Below are positions 8,249 to 17,635 of a stretch of DNA of 64,000 bases, one piece after another. The notes under the pieces were generated by a model. It did not search any database. It was not told where the DNA came from and worked only from the letters and a program-made list of their open reading frames with translations. The translations under genes were made by a program, and so were the position numbers. The stretch spans positions 1-64,000 of the forward strand of contig JAUWWQ010000010.1 in assembly GCA_030616775.1 (NCBI GenBank), read 5' to 3'. The number at the start of each line of letters is the position of its first letter. Position 1 is the first letter of the stretch. This DNA is from Planctomycetota bacterium. Lineage in GTDB: Bacteria; Planctomycetota; Phycisphaerae; UBA1845.

Positions 8249-8627
8249 TTGGCATGCTGCTCGGTGTGAAACCGCGATCGCGCCCGCGCGGTGAAATGAG
8301 CAGGACGGTGTCGCACAATTGCGCATGGTCATATAGCAACGATCATGGATCAGGCTATGTGCCGGTGGGGAAAGGTCCTGGAGCAGGGAAGCGATGAAGA
8401 GGGTTGGGGGCGTCGGTTCTTCCCTGATCCCGGACGCTATTGAGTCGAATGAAATGCACCTCCTTCCGGGATAGGCCAATCGGTTGGAAGACGATGAACT
8501 CTCACGAAACAGGAACGAGGAGTTTCACGGGAAGGAGACTTACCTGCACCAAGCGAGTTTGCCACGTGACCACTGGAAAACGAGGCTGAGCGATGGGAGA
8601 TGCATCTGTAGCGAATGACTGTGAAGC
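8249..8627. other. Gap without recognised gene
   Basis: I see no motif-bearing frame, RNA gene or strong repeat here. It separates the converging NYN remnant and the minus-strand acyltransferase gene. Confidence 0.4.
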
Positions 8628-9374
8628 CTATGGTGCTCTGGCGGGGATGGGTGTTTCCAGCTCAGCAGGTTGGGCACGTCCGGGGACGCGCCACATGTGC
8701 ATGTCCGCCGCCTTTTGGACTTTCTTGATCTCCCTGGCAGGAACGCCGACCACCGTTGACATGGGGGCGACATCGTGGGTCACAACGGCCCCGGCACCGA
8801 CCACGGCCTCATAGCCGATGCGGACATTTTGAATGATCGTTGCACCAATACCGACGAACGCTCCGGACTCGACCGTCACCCGACCCGCAAGTCTGGCTCC
8901 CGGGCAAATGTGCGTCGCGGTGCCGATCAACGACTCATGATCGACTAAGCAGCCGGTGTTGAGAATCACGGAGTCGCCGATCTGACAATGGGCGCAAACC
9001 AGCGCACCGGCAGCGATAACGATGTTTCTACCCAAGATGACGTTGCGAGCCAAGTTGGCGGAGGGGTGAATAGCATTGATGAGCTCGAAGCCTACGGTCT
9101 CGACGTGATCGGCCAGGGCCCGGCGCGCACCGTTGTCTCCAACCGCGATGATCGTGTGTTGAGCGCCGAGTTGGTCACGGATGCGCGGAAGGTCGTCAGG
9201 CCGCCCGAGCACCTTAATGCCGTCCACTCGACGGCCGGTCATGTCCGGGTTCGAGTCGACGAACCCGACCACCTCGTGTTCACCGGCGTTGACAAGGATA
9301 TCGAGTACGACGCGCCCATGGCCCCCGCACCCGTTGATAACGCACGGTACTCGCTGCTGGCGCTTTGACAGCAT
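8628..9374 (-). CDS. NeuD/PglD-family sugar O-acyltransferase
   Basis: A 248-residue protein. The N-terminal part has the family start VINGCGGHGRVVLDIL, a Rossmann-like nucleotide-sugar binding region. From about residue 95 there are hexapeptide repeats of a left-handed beta-helix (ILGRNIVIAAG, GDSVILNTGCLVDHE, GAFVGIGATIIQNV, AVVGAGAVVTHDV) and the usual end VVGVPAREI. Such enzymes acetylate amino sugars for surface polysaccharides or glycoprotein glycans. About 30 extra residues follow the usual end. Start at ATG 9374; the longer in-frame extension has no protein-like character. Confidence 0.85.
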   Translation of the reverse strand: MLSKRQQRVPCVINGCGGHGRVVLDILVNAGEHEVVGFVDSNPDMTGRRVDGIKVLGRPDDLPRIRDQLGAQHTIIAVGDNGARRALADHVETVGFELINAIHPSANLARNVILGRNIVIAAGALVCAHCQIGDSVILNTGCLVDHESLIGTATHICPGARLAGRVTVESGAFVGIGATIIQNVRIGYEAVVGAGAVVTHDVAPMSTVVGVPAREIKKVQKAADMHMWRVPGRAQPAELETPIPARAP

Positions 9375-9708
9375 CTGTCCTGAGCCTTGTGAAACCGAGT
9401 TTTTTGGCGGCCTCGCGCGGTCCCAGCGCACATGCTCACCGCGAAATCTTATCGGACGACTGAGGCCTGGCCTGTACCAAAACTCAGACCGATTACACAG
9501 AAGATGGATCAGCCAAGCTCTTCTGACTGCTCGGGGCCATCCGGCAGGTCCGAGCGAATCCGGGCTCGCACGGCAAGCAGCCTCCGATTCTCCACAACCA
9601 CGGAGGACATTGTGAATGAAAGCAACCGGCAATGCCGATTTGACGCCTGGAAATGAGCGGCTTAAGCTCTAAAGTGCACGATCGGCCTGCCACAGGCAAT
9701 TTGGCCAC
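9375..9708. other. Divergent intergenic region
   Basis: This lies between the minus-strand acyltransferase and the plus-strand EpsI-like gene and should hold both promoters. I could not pick out boxes with confidence. Confidence 0.4.
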
Positions 9709-10533
9709 ATGCAGTCACAGACACAACGAGCAGCACAAAGACTTGCTTCAAGCACTGTGACCCCACCTTTTCTGGTGGCGTTCTTGATGCTTGCCGCCGC
9801 CGCGATACTTGCGGGTCCTGTGGCCAAGCGGCTGAATATCAAACATGCCAAGCTTCACCTACCCCTCAAGGCTCGCCTGGCCGCCCTGAACGAAAAGGCG
9901 ATTCTTCCGTACCGGATACGAGAGCGACACGTTCTCGAACCGACGGTAGTAGAGGCGCTTGGAACAGATGAATACTTAAGCTGGGCGCTCGAGGATACCA
10001 GTGTGCCGCCGAGTGATCCGCTACGGCACGCTCGCCTCTTCATCACCTACGACAGCGGCGGCCGAAATCTGGTCCCCCACAGACCGGATATATGTTATTT
10101 GGGGGCGGGCTACGAGCCGGCGCAGCCGCATGAGAACATCGAAATTGTGGTTCCTTCGCTGGCACCCGGCTCCAGGAAACTCCCGGTTCGGGTGTGCACG
10201 TTCGTACAGACATCGTTGCGTGATCGGGCCAAAGAGTCAGTACTCTACACGTTCCACTGCAATGGCAAGTTCGTAGCCAGTCGCACCGGTGTCCGGGTGC
10301 TGATCAACGACTTGACGAACACCTATGCCTATTTCAGTAAGGTCGAGTTAAGCTTTCCCAAGGCCACGCGGGCTCAATGCATCGAAGGGTCCAGGAAGCT
10401 TTTCGCTCGTGTATTGCCGGTGCTGCTTGCGGTGCATTGGCCCGACTTTCATGCCGCAGAAGAAGCGGCACGCCGGGGCGCGGCTGCGAATGATCAGCCG
10501 CTGCGGGAGAAGTCGGAGCCGGATCCCGGCTAG
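9709..10533 (+). CDS. Exosortase-associated EpsI-family protein
   Basis: A 274-residue protein with an N-terminal membrane helix (about residues 19-40). It matches the EpsI/DUF3485 family by VVEALGTDEYLSW, then LFITYDSGGRNLVPHRPDICYLGAGY, the HRPxxCYxGAG segment being the most recognisable. EpsI proteins accompany exosortases and act in export of extracellular polysaccharide and sorted proteins. It is followed 12 bases later by a very large TPR protein, probably in one operon. The exosortase itself is about 36 kb away. Confidence 0.75.
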   Translation: MQSQTQRAAQRLASSTVTPPFLVAFLMLAAAAILAGPVAKRLNIKHAKLHLPLKARLAALNEKAILPYRIRERHVLEPTVVEALGTDEYLSWALEDTSVPPSDPLRHARLFITYDSGGRNLVPHRPDICYLGAGYEPAQPHENIEIVVPSLAPGSRKLPVRVCTFVQTSLRDRAKESVLYTFHCNGKFVASRTGVRVLINDLTNTYAYFSKVELSFPKATRAQCIEGSRKLFARVLPVLLAVHWPDFHAAEEAARRGAAANDQPLREKSEPDPG

Positions 10534-10545
10534 GAGTAGGTCGCC

Positions 10546-13500
10546 ATGGCGAAGAAACAACTCAATAAGAACCTTGTTGTTTTCCTGACGCTGTCTGCGT
10601 TTTTGATGATGGTTATAGCGTCGGTGCTGATGCTCCGTCAGTTGCAGTCGCGCGATCCCGTCTACTACACGGAGCTCGCCAGGCGCTATGAGGGCGATGG
10701 GGACTGGGAGACGGCGGCGCTTTTCTACAGGGAGGCATGGGAACGAAGTGATGACGCGACTCATCTCGTTGCCCACGGTGAAATGTGGCTCAACGACGGC
10801 GAGGTCGGCAAGGCCCTGCAGAGCTGGCGTACGGCACTAATCAACCAGCCGGACCTGATCGAGGCCCATATTCGCCAACTCGAACTCTTGCTCGAACTGG
10901 CCCGGCTCTACGGAAGAATCGAGGACTGGGAGCTGGTGCAGGAAGCCGCTCAGACGCTGCTGGACACCGATGCCGAGAAGACGCCGGCCCAGGCGGCGCT
11001 GGCCCATAATGCCAACGGTCTGGCACTACTCAACTTGGTCAGGCGTGACGCAGGAAATGCCCGGCGTGGTGAGGCGGAGTTGGGCATCGCGGTTGAGCTG
11101 GCCAAGGACTCCGCCGATTACGCTCTTGATCTGGCGTCTTATTACATTCGCCAGAATCGCGCCGAAGAGGGTGAGCGGATCTATGGCGAACTGATCGAGC
11201 GACATACCTCCCCGGGCGCCGAGGCCGCCAGAGTCCGCCTGGCCTACGCCGGATACCTGGCATTTCAGCTACGGCTTGACGAGGCCGAGGCGTATTTCCA
11301 TCAAAGCCTCACCCTCGCGGAAGACGAACCGACCGTGTTACTCGACGCCAAGTTGGGGTATGCGGTCTTCTCATCGCAACAATGGGCCCGCGCCGCTCGA
11401 GACAACCCCGACGATGAAGCCACACAGGCGTTGTTTGAGGAAGCCGAAGCCGTCTTGAGAGAGTGTATACAAGCCGATCCCGAGGACTTCGATCCCTACT
11501 TGCACCTGGCGGTGTTGTACAAGTCCGCCCGCCGCCACAAGGATGTGATCGAGCTGTGCGAGAGTCGCCTGCAACGGGGCTTTTCGAGGAAGGGAACAGA
11601 AGGGCCTCGCAACAGGATCAATACCTTCAGTCTGATGATCCAGGCGTCGGAGGCATGCGTTGCCGAGGCTGTCGCAGTGCACCAGGCCGGCGATCAGAAC
11701 CGACGAGAAACCTACCTGACCAGGGCAGAGCAATACGTCGCGGATGCCCGGGGTGAGTTCCCCTCCCATCCTCGTGTTCACACGCAAGCGGGCCGCGTGA
11801 AGCTGGCGCGGGGACTGGACCGTGCGGCCCTCGAGGACTTTCGAGCTGCCGAAGAAGCCTATCGATCCTACGACGCCGTCAACTGGGAGAACAAGCTGAT
11901 CCTGGCACGGCTGCATCTCAAGCTCAACGAAGCCGGGGCAGCCAAGGCTGTGCTCGAAGAAGTCATCGACGCAGCAAGGCAAGAGCGCTCCCATGATGCC
12001 AACTTCTGGACACTTTACGCCCAAGTGTTGTTTCAAAACAACGAGTTCGATGGGGCCCTGGCGATCAGCGATCAGATACTGGTCGCTGATCCGGACAACA
12101 ACGGTGCTTTACGACTCAAGGCCGCCGTGTACGAACGAAAAGGTCGCCGGGAAGAGGCAGGTCGTCTTCTGGGGGACCGCGTGGTCCGGGCGATATTGAC
12201 GGCCCGGCAGCTTTCGCTCGAGGGCGAGGTCGAAGGGGCAATCGCGGTTTTGCGTGATGCCCTGGAGAAAGATCCTGCCGATCCGCGCCTGGTGGGCGCT
12301 GCCGTCCGTGAACTCTCCAGTGCTGAACGGATGGAAGAGGCCCGGGCAATCGTGGATGCAGCCCTGACGGTTGAACCGGACGACTTGCAGCTACAGAGGC
12401 TGTCGGTAGTGACGCGAGAGGACCTGTCGCCTGATGAACGTGATCGTGCGATGCTGGAGATCATCGAGACGGTGCAAGATCCCTACGAGCGCACGCTGGC
12501 TCTTGTGGGGTTCTATCTGCGTAAAAAGGATCTACCCAAGGCGCTGGAGCTTATAGACCAGGCCCTCGAACACCTCATTGCCAAAGACACAGCGGTGGCA
12601 CAAAGCGCCACCATAGCCCAACACCGGGCGCTGCTCAACGCGAAATTAAGCGTTGCGGCCGGAATGGATGACGCTGAGGCCCTGGAAGCCGCGCGCGAGG
12701 CCGCCGAACGATACAATGTGGACGGCGCGGGCGGTAAGTCCGTCCTCGGCCTGTATCACATGCACCGGAAGGAATACGGTCTTGCGGTCAACGCCTTCCG
12801 CCAGGCCGTCGCGGTACAGCCCACTGACGCCCGCTCCCTCACACATTTAGGACAGTCTCTGCAGATGCTCGGGAGGATCGAAGAAGCGAAGCGGGCGTAT
12901 CAGCGGGCCATCCAGGTCAACCCCAATGCAGGGGACGCCCACAAAGGCCTGGCTACGCTCGCCAAGGCACGAGGCGACACCGAGGCCTACGAACAGGCCC
13001 TGGTGACCTGCCAGCGCCTTATTCCCTACGATCCGTGGATTCAAGCCGAAATCCTCCTCCGACAGGAGCAAGCCGACCCACAGACCGCAATCGCGCGACG
13101 CGAGAAACTTCTGGAAGCAAACCCTGATGACATTCAGAACCTCCTCAGGCTGGCGACGCTGTGTGAGGCTGCCAATGATCCGGCGAAAGCCGATGACTAC
13201 TACGCCCGCCTTCTGGACCTCCGCCCCGACGACAAGGACTTGATGGTAGCTGTCAGCAGGTACTATCGCCGCACCGGCCGTATCGAGCGATCGCTTCAGC
13301 TGGTCACAAGATATGCCCAGTCGCGCTCCACAGTAGAGCAGAAGGCCAACGCTCACATCCTTATCGCCGCACATCATCTAAGCCAGGGTGATTTGGACGC
13401 GGTAGAAGACACGCTTCTTACAGCCACGGATATCGCTGAGACTTTAGAGGTAACCCAAAGCCTGGCTGAGTTCTATCTCCGCAGTGCCGACCGTCCCGAC

Positions 13501-15093
13501 AAGGCCCTGCCATGGCTGGACAAGGCCATCGCGCAGGCCCGCAGCGCCCAATCGCCCATACTGCCTCGAATCCTGGCAGCTCGGGCATCCTGCCTGCTGC
13601 ACAGGAAACTCAATGACATCCAGGCGGCACGACAAACCGTTGAGGAGCTTCTGGCCACATTCCCCGACCATGCGCCAGGGCTGCTTCTTAGCAGCGAGGT
13701 GCACGCCCGGACAGGAGAGATAGAGGAGGCGATCGACTCTCTGTCCGAATATCTGGCCCGAATGCCCAACGATCCCTACGCACTGTATCAGCGTGCGCTC
13801 CACCAAAGCGCCCGAGGGCGTGTCGGGGCGGCCGTCGAAGACTTGGAGACCATCAAACGCACCAATCCGCTGGCGCTCAATCTAGAGCCGAGGTTCCTGC
13901 TCGCCCGACTCCGCCAGTTGGCGGGACACGAGGATTTGTGGCTTCGTGAACTCGAGTCTCTGGCGCAAGACGCACCTGACTCCGCGAAGGCGCTCGAGGA
14001 GCTGGCAAGAGCCTACATCCAAGAAGAACGGTTCGCCGATGCGGAAAGGATCGTCACCGCTCAGATCAACAGCGCCGGCGAAAAACCCGACGCCCGCTGG
14101 TTCTACCTGCGCGGCCAAATCTCCCTAACGTTGGACGACCGCGCGGAGGCGCTGTCCGACTTTAGGCGTGGGGCCCAGATCAGCGGCTACATGGCCGAAG
14201 CCGTCACCAGAGTCCTGGACATGTACCTGCGGCTGGATAAACCCGCAGAGGGCGTCCAATACTATCAAACGCATGCACCAAGCGACCAGTTGACGCCGGC
14301 ACTGCTCTCACGATATGCACTCCTTTTGGCTAAAGCCGATCAAACGGCTGAGGCCATCCGGCAGTTTCGACGGGCTATGGACTTGGCCATGCTCGACTCA
14401 TCCGAGGTACGGCGAATCGTAACGGCCGACGTGCGCGCGGGTTTTCCCAACGATGAAGCCATCGCGCTGTTTGAAGGCAGTCAGACCGACCCTGCGATGG
14501 CACGGGCAAACGACCAGATTCTCGCCCAGCTCTACGTCATGGCCGAGCGATACGGCGACGCCACGGCCAAGATCGAGCGGCTGCTCGAATCCTCAACGGA
14601 CAACAGTGAGCGGGCTGACCTGCTGCACGAGCTGGGCGATCTCCACCAGGTGGCCGGCGACCCTGCTGGCGCCCGCCGGGCGTATGAAGAAGCCCTCAGA
14701 TACAACGATGACAATTGGATCACGTTGAACAACCTGGCCTACGTTCTGTCGGATGGACTTGGGGAGCACGAACTGGCCCGTCCCTACGCCGAACGAGCCG
14801 TTGCCATAGCCGATCGCTCGGCCACGCTCGATACTCTTGGCTGGATCTACGTCGGACTTGGCGAATACTCGCTTGCCGTCGCGGAGCTAAGCCGCGCCAT
14901 CCGGCTGGACCCCGGAGATCCCTTGACATACTACCACCTCGGTGAGGCCTATCGCCGGAACGGACAGTATGAGGAAGCTGCCAATATTCTCAAAAGCGGA
15001 CAAGATCTGGCTCGAAGCTCCGGTAGGACAGAGCTAGTCGCTCGATTTGACGCCTCCCTGCAGCAGGTTGAACGCTCCGAACGTACACCCTAA
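10546..15093 (+). CDS. Very large membrane-anchored TPR protein
   Basis: A 1515-residue protein with a single N-terminal membrane helix (residues 8-30) and then almost unbroken helical repeats of TPR type. Typical units are AYQRAIQVNPNAGDAHKGLA near residue 785 and YYHLGEAYRRNGQYEEAANIL at the C-terminus. It is likely an envelope scaffold facing the periplasm. Large TPR proteins are common parts of exosortase/EPS loci, and the EpsI-like gene directly before it supports such a role. No catalytic motif is seen. Confidence 0.8.
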   Translation: MAKKQLNKNLVVFLTLSAFLMMVIASVLMLRQLQSRDPVYYTELARRYEGDGDWETAALFYREAWERSDDATHLVAHGEMWLNDGEVGKALQSWRTALINQPDLIEAHIRQLELLLELARLYGRIEDWELVQEAAQTLLDTDAEKTPAQAALAHNANGLALLNLVRRDAGNARRGEAELGIAVELAKDSADYALDLASYYIRQNRAEEGERIYGELIERHTSPGAEAARVRLAYAGYLAFQLRLDEAEAYFHQSLTLAEDEPTVLLDAKLGYAVFSSQQWARAARDNPDDEATQALFEEAEAVLRECIQADPEDFDPYLHLAVLYKSARRHKDVIELCESRLQRGFSRKGTEGPRNRINTFSLMIQASEACVAEAVAVHQAGDQNRRETYLTRAEQYVADARGEFPSHPRVHTQAGRVKLARGLDRAALEDFRAAEEAYRSYDAVNWENKLILARLHLKLNEAGAAKAVLEEVIDAARQERSHDANFWTLYAQVLFQNNEFDGALAISDQILVADPDNNGALRLKAAVYERKGRREEAGRLLGDRVVRAILTARQLSLEGEVEGAIAVLRDALEKDPADPRLVGAAVRELSSAERMEEARAIVDAALTVEPDDLQLQRLSVVTREDLSPDERDRAMLEIIETVQDPYERTLALVGFYLRKKDLPKALELIDQALEHLIAKDTAVAQSATIAQHRALLNAKLSVAAGMDDAEALEAAREAAERYNVDGAGGKSVLGLYHMHRKEYGLAVNAFRQAVAVQPTDARSLTHLGQSLQMLGRIEEAKRAYQRAIQVNPNAGDAHKGLATLAKARGDTEAYEQALVTCQRLIPYDPWIQAEILLRQEQADPQTAIARREKLLEANPDDIQNLLRLATLCEAANDPAKADDYYARLLDLRPDDKDLMVAVSRYYRRTGRIERSLQLVTRYAQSRSTVEQKANAHILIAAHHLSQGDLDAVEDTLLTATDIAETLEVTQSLAEFYLRSADRPDKALPWLDKAIAQARSAQSPILPRILAARASCLLHRKLNDIQAARQTVEELLATFPDHAPGLLLSSEVHARTGEIEEAIDSLSEYLARMPNDPYALYQRALHQSARGRVGAAVEDLETIKRTNPLALNLEPRFLLARLRQLAGHEDLWLRELESLAQDAPDSAKALEELARAYIQEERFADAERIVTAQINSAGEKPDARWFYLRGQISLTLDDRAEALSDFRRGAQISGYMAEAVTRVLDMYLRLDKPAEGVQYYQTHAPSDQLTPALLSRYALLLAKADQTAEAIRQFRRAMDLAMLDSSEVRRIVTADVRAGFPNDEAIALFEGSQTDPAMARANDQILAQLYVMAERYGDATAKIERLLESSTDNSERADLLHELGDLHQVAGDPAGARRAYEEALRYNDDNWITLNNLAYVLSDGLGEHELARPYAERAVAIADRSATLDTLGWIYVGLGEYSLAVAELSRAIRLDPGDPLTYYHLGEAYRRNGQYEEAANILKSGQDLARSSGRTELVARFDASLQQVERSERTP

Positions 15094-15152
15094 CCCGGCA
15101 ATTTCGTGGACGGTCGGAATCGGCGTCGATTGGAATGCGATAGAATACATTT

Positions 15153-16415
15153 GTGATGTTGTGGATTGCACTGGCACTTCTGTTGGTTTGCTCGGGCATT
15201 GTCTCGGCGTCGGAGACGGCGCTGTTCGGCCTGAGCCGTCAGGCCTTATACCGTTTCCGCCGCACGCCGGGGCCGCTGCGCCGCCGCGTATACCTGCTAA
15301 TGCAGCAGCCGCGCCAGGTCTTGATGACCGTGTTGATGACCAACACGGCAATCAATGTGGCCATCTTCGCACTTTCGTTTTTCGCTCTCCGGCGTATTGG
15401 GGAGGCCTCCGCCGCCGTCGCCGCCGCCGGCAGTGTGATGGTGCCGCTTGCGGTCATCGTCTTCGGAGAAATGCTGCCCAAGGCCGTCGCCCTGTCAGGT
15501 CCGCAGCGGTTCGCGCCGCCGGCGGGCGGTCTGATCGGGATACTGCAAGTCATTCTAAGACCCATCCAGTGGATTCTCTCCCGGCTACTGGTTGAACCTA
15601 TCACACGGTTGCTCGCGCCGCGGTCACCGGTGACGGACACTGTCACCACGGAGGAGCTAAGGCTTCTGGTGGATCATTCAGCCCAGGAGGGCGTCATTGA
15701 TTCGGCGGAAAGCGAAATGCTGCAGGCCACCGTGGCACTGGGCGAGGTCAGTGTGCGCGAGGTGATGACGCCGCGTGTCGATATCCGCTCGATTCAAATC
15801 GATGGGGACCGGGCTGCGACTCTACGAACGATCCGGGAATCGGGTCGGCGCCGCCTGCCGGTATATGGTCGCGACCTGGACGACATCCGAGGCGTACTAT
15901 ACGCCCGCGACCTCTACCTCAACCCCGACACACCACTTAAAGGGCTTATCCGCCATGTCCGTTTCGTACCCGAGCAGTCCAACTTGATGCAGCTACTTCG
16001 CCATTTCAGAACAGAGAACATGCACCTGGCCGTTGTCGTGGATGAGTACGGCGGGACGGCCGGCCTGGTCACCACTGAAGACATCGTTGGATCGATCGTG
16101 GGCGAGCTTCCCGACGCAGAGACGCCGCGCCCGGCCATAACAACCGAGCGATTAGACGAGAATACCTACCGCCTGTCGGGCGACTTGAGCGCCCGTGTCT
16201 GGGCGGATCGCTTCGGCGCCGGCGAGATCGACCGTAATATCGATACGGTCGCGGGTCTGATTCTGGCAAGGCTCGGGCGGCTGCCCCGCACCGGCGACTC
16301 CATCCGCATCCGCAACCTGACGCTCACGGTAGAGACCATGCGACGACGGCGGATCGAGCGGGTCCTGCTCCGCCGCCACGCCGACGCGGCGGTCCAGGCG
16401 GAGGACCCGTCATGA
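15153..16415 (+). CDS. CNNM/CorC-type transporter with CBS pair (paralog 1)
   Basis: A 420-residue membrane protein of the hemolysin C/CorC family. The DUF21 membrane domain is at about residues 1-165 (SASETALFGLSR near the start, VFGEMLPKAVAL), the CBS pair at about 195-315 (VREVMTPRVDI, VVDEYGGTAGLVTTEDIVGSIVGE) and the CorC_HlyC domain at about 325-405. Family members transport or sense Mg2+ and related cations. GTG at 15153 is directly followed by an ATG at 15156, and either could be used. It overlaps the next paralog by 4 bases. Confidence 0.92.
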   Translation: MMLWIALALLLVCSGIVSASETALFGLSRQALYRFRRTPGPLRRRVYLLMQQPRQVLMTVLMTNTAINVAIFALSFFALRRIGEASAAVAAAGSVMVPLAVIVFGEMLPKAVALSGPQRFAPPAGGLIGILQVILRPIQWILSRLLVEPITRLLAPRSPVTDTVTTEELRLLVDHSAQEGVIDSAESEMLQATVALGEVSVREVMTPRVDIRSIQIDGDRAATLRTIRESGRRRLPVYGRDLDDIRGVLYARDLYLNPDTPLKGLIRHVRFVPEQSNLMQLLRHFRTENMHLAVVVDEYGGTAGLVTTEDIVGSIVGELPDAETPRPAITTERLDENTYRLSGDLSARVWADRFGAGEIDRNIDTVAGLILARLGRLPRTGDSIRIRNLTLTVETMRRRRIERVLLRRHADAAVQAEDPS

Positions 16416-17404
16416 GCTGGTGCATCGTGGGTGCGGTAATTGCAGTCGGGGTATTCATGTCGGCGTTCTTCTCCGGCGCAGAGACCGGGATGTATTGCGT
16501 AAATCGCTTGCGGTTGCGCCTGGCTGTCAAGCAGCGCGACGGACGGGCCCTTCACCTCGCAGGTGTACTCGGGGACCAGCAGGGGGCGCTCTCGGTGATG
16601 CTCATCGGCACGAACATGGCGAACTACGTCACTACTGCCGCCGTCGCCTACCTCTTTGCCGAGCTATGGCATTTCGACGAGACCGACGCCGAGCTTTATA
16701 CTGTCGTGCTGCTAACACCGATTATATTCGTGTTCGGTGAGGTGGTACCCAAAAACCTGTTTCAACTCCATGCTGACACGCTGCTGGCACGAGGAAGCCG
16801 ACTACTTGCCTTTTTCAACCGGCTGTTTCGATTGATCGGTCTGGTTTGGAGCCTCAAACGACTGGCCGGGGTCATCAACCGCCTCGCCGGTGTACCCACA
16901 CAGCACGGGCTTGGCTTTCCGCCGAAGCGGCGCGTGGCGATGCTGCTTCAAGAGGCCCTTGCAGACAACATGCTCGGGGAGGATCAAGCCGACCTGATCG
17001 ACCGGGTGTGCCGGCTTTCTGAAACGCTGTTGCATGCCGTTATGGTTCCGCGTAACCGGGTCACTGTCATCGGTGCGGATGTTGACCGACGGGGGCTGGT
17101 GCGCATGGCGCGCCGAACGGGGCATGCTCAACTGCCCGTCTACGAATCCAACCAGCGGCACATCATCGGGCTGATCAAGGTCGACCAGCTCCTGCAATCG
17201 GATGACTGGCAAACGGTCGGTGAGTGCCTGCAGCCACCACTGGTCCTGAGCCCCCACGAAACCGTGGGCAGCGCCATCACGCGATTGAAACGAGCCGGGC
17301 GAGGCATGGCCGTCGTTACGGACCATGGAGGCCAAATGCTGGGAATCGTGACGCTGAAAGACCTGCTTAAGGAGGTCGTAGGGGAACTTGCCGCCGGCGT
17401 TTGA
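16412..17404 (+). CDS. CNNM/CorC-type transporter with CBS pair (paralog 2)
   Basis: A 330-residue protein with the same DUF21 domain (FFSGAETGMYCVNRLRL, FVFGEVVPKNLF) and a CBS pair (HAVMVPRNRV, AVVTDHGGQMLGIVTLKDLLKEVVGE), but without the CorC_HlyC end of its neighbour. Its ATG overlaps the previous stop (ATGA), so the two are translationally coupled and may form a heteromeric transporter. Confidence 0.9.
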   Translation: MSWCIVGAVIAVGVFMSAFFSGAETGMYCVNRLRLRLAVKQRDGRALHLAGVLGDQQGALSVMLIGTNMANYVTTAAVAYLFAELWHFDETDAELYTVVLLTPIIFVFGEVVPKNLFQLHADTLLARGSRLLAFFNRLFRLIGLVWSLKRLAGVINRLAGVPTQHGLGFPPKRRVAMLLQEALADNMLGEDQADLIDRVCRLSETLLHAVMVPRNRVTVIGADVDRRGLVRMARRTGHAQLPVYESNQRHIIGLIKVDQLLQSDDWQTVGECLQPPLVLSPHETVGSAITRLKRAGRGMAVVTDHGGQMLGIVTLKDLLKEVVGELAAGV

Positions 17405-17454
17405 ATGAGACCTTGATGCCTCCTAGGATTAGATAAACGACTGCTTGGACGATC

Positions 17455-17586
17455 TAGTGCCGTGTTTCATGAAAACCGCGACTATCATCGCTGGACCGAG
17501 AATCCCTTCTCGGTCCTCTGGCAGTTGCCGAGACAGGATTCTCGGTCCAGCGTATAGTCGTATTACTCGAGAAACACGGGACTAGT
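17455..17586. repeat. Palindromic element, CCGTGTTTC family, full copy
   Basis: A 132-base element with near-perfect terminal inverted repeats (CTAGTgCCGTGTTTC and GAAACACGGgACTAG) and a nested core in which GCTGGACCGAGAATCC faces GGATTCTCGGTCCAGC. It is the clearest copy of a family also seen near 43327, 50506, 54986, 55114 and, in parts, near 28208 and 59391. It encodes no protein and resembles a MITE. Confidence 0.85.
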
Positions 17587-17587
17587 C

Positions 17588-17614
17588 ACGGCCGGCACAG
17601 GGGCCGGCCGCTAC
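17588..17614. repeat. GGCCGGC palindrome
   Basis: A short palindrome (GGCCGGCACAGGGGCCGGCC) followed by GCTAC. The same motif recurs near 49340, 53846, 59502 and 59560. Confidence 0.7.
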
Positions 17615-17635
17615 ACGATAAAAGAGAATGCTCTG

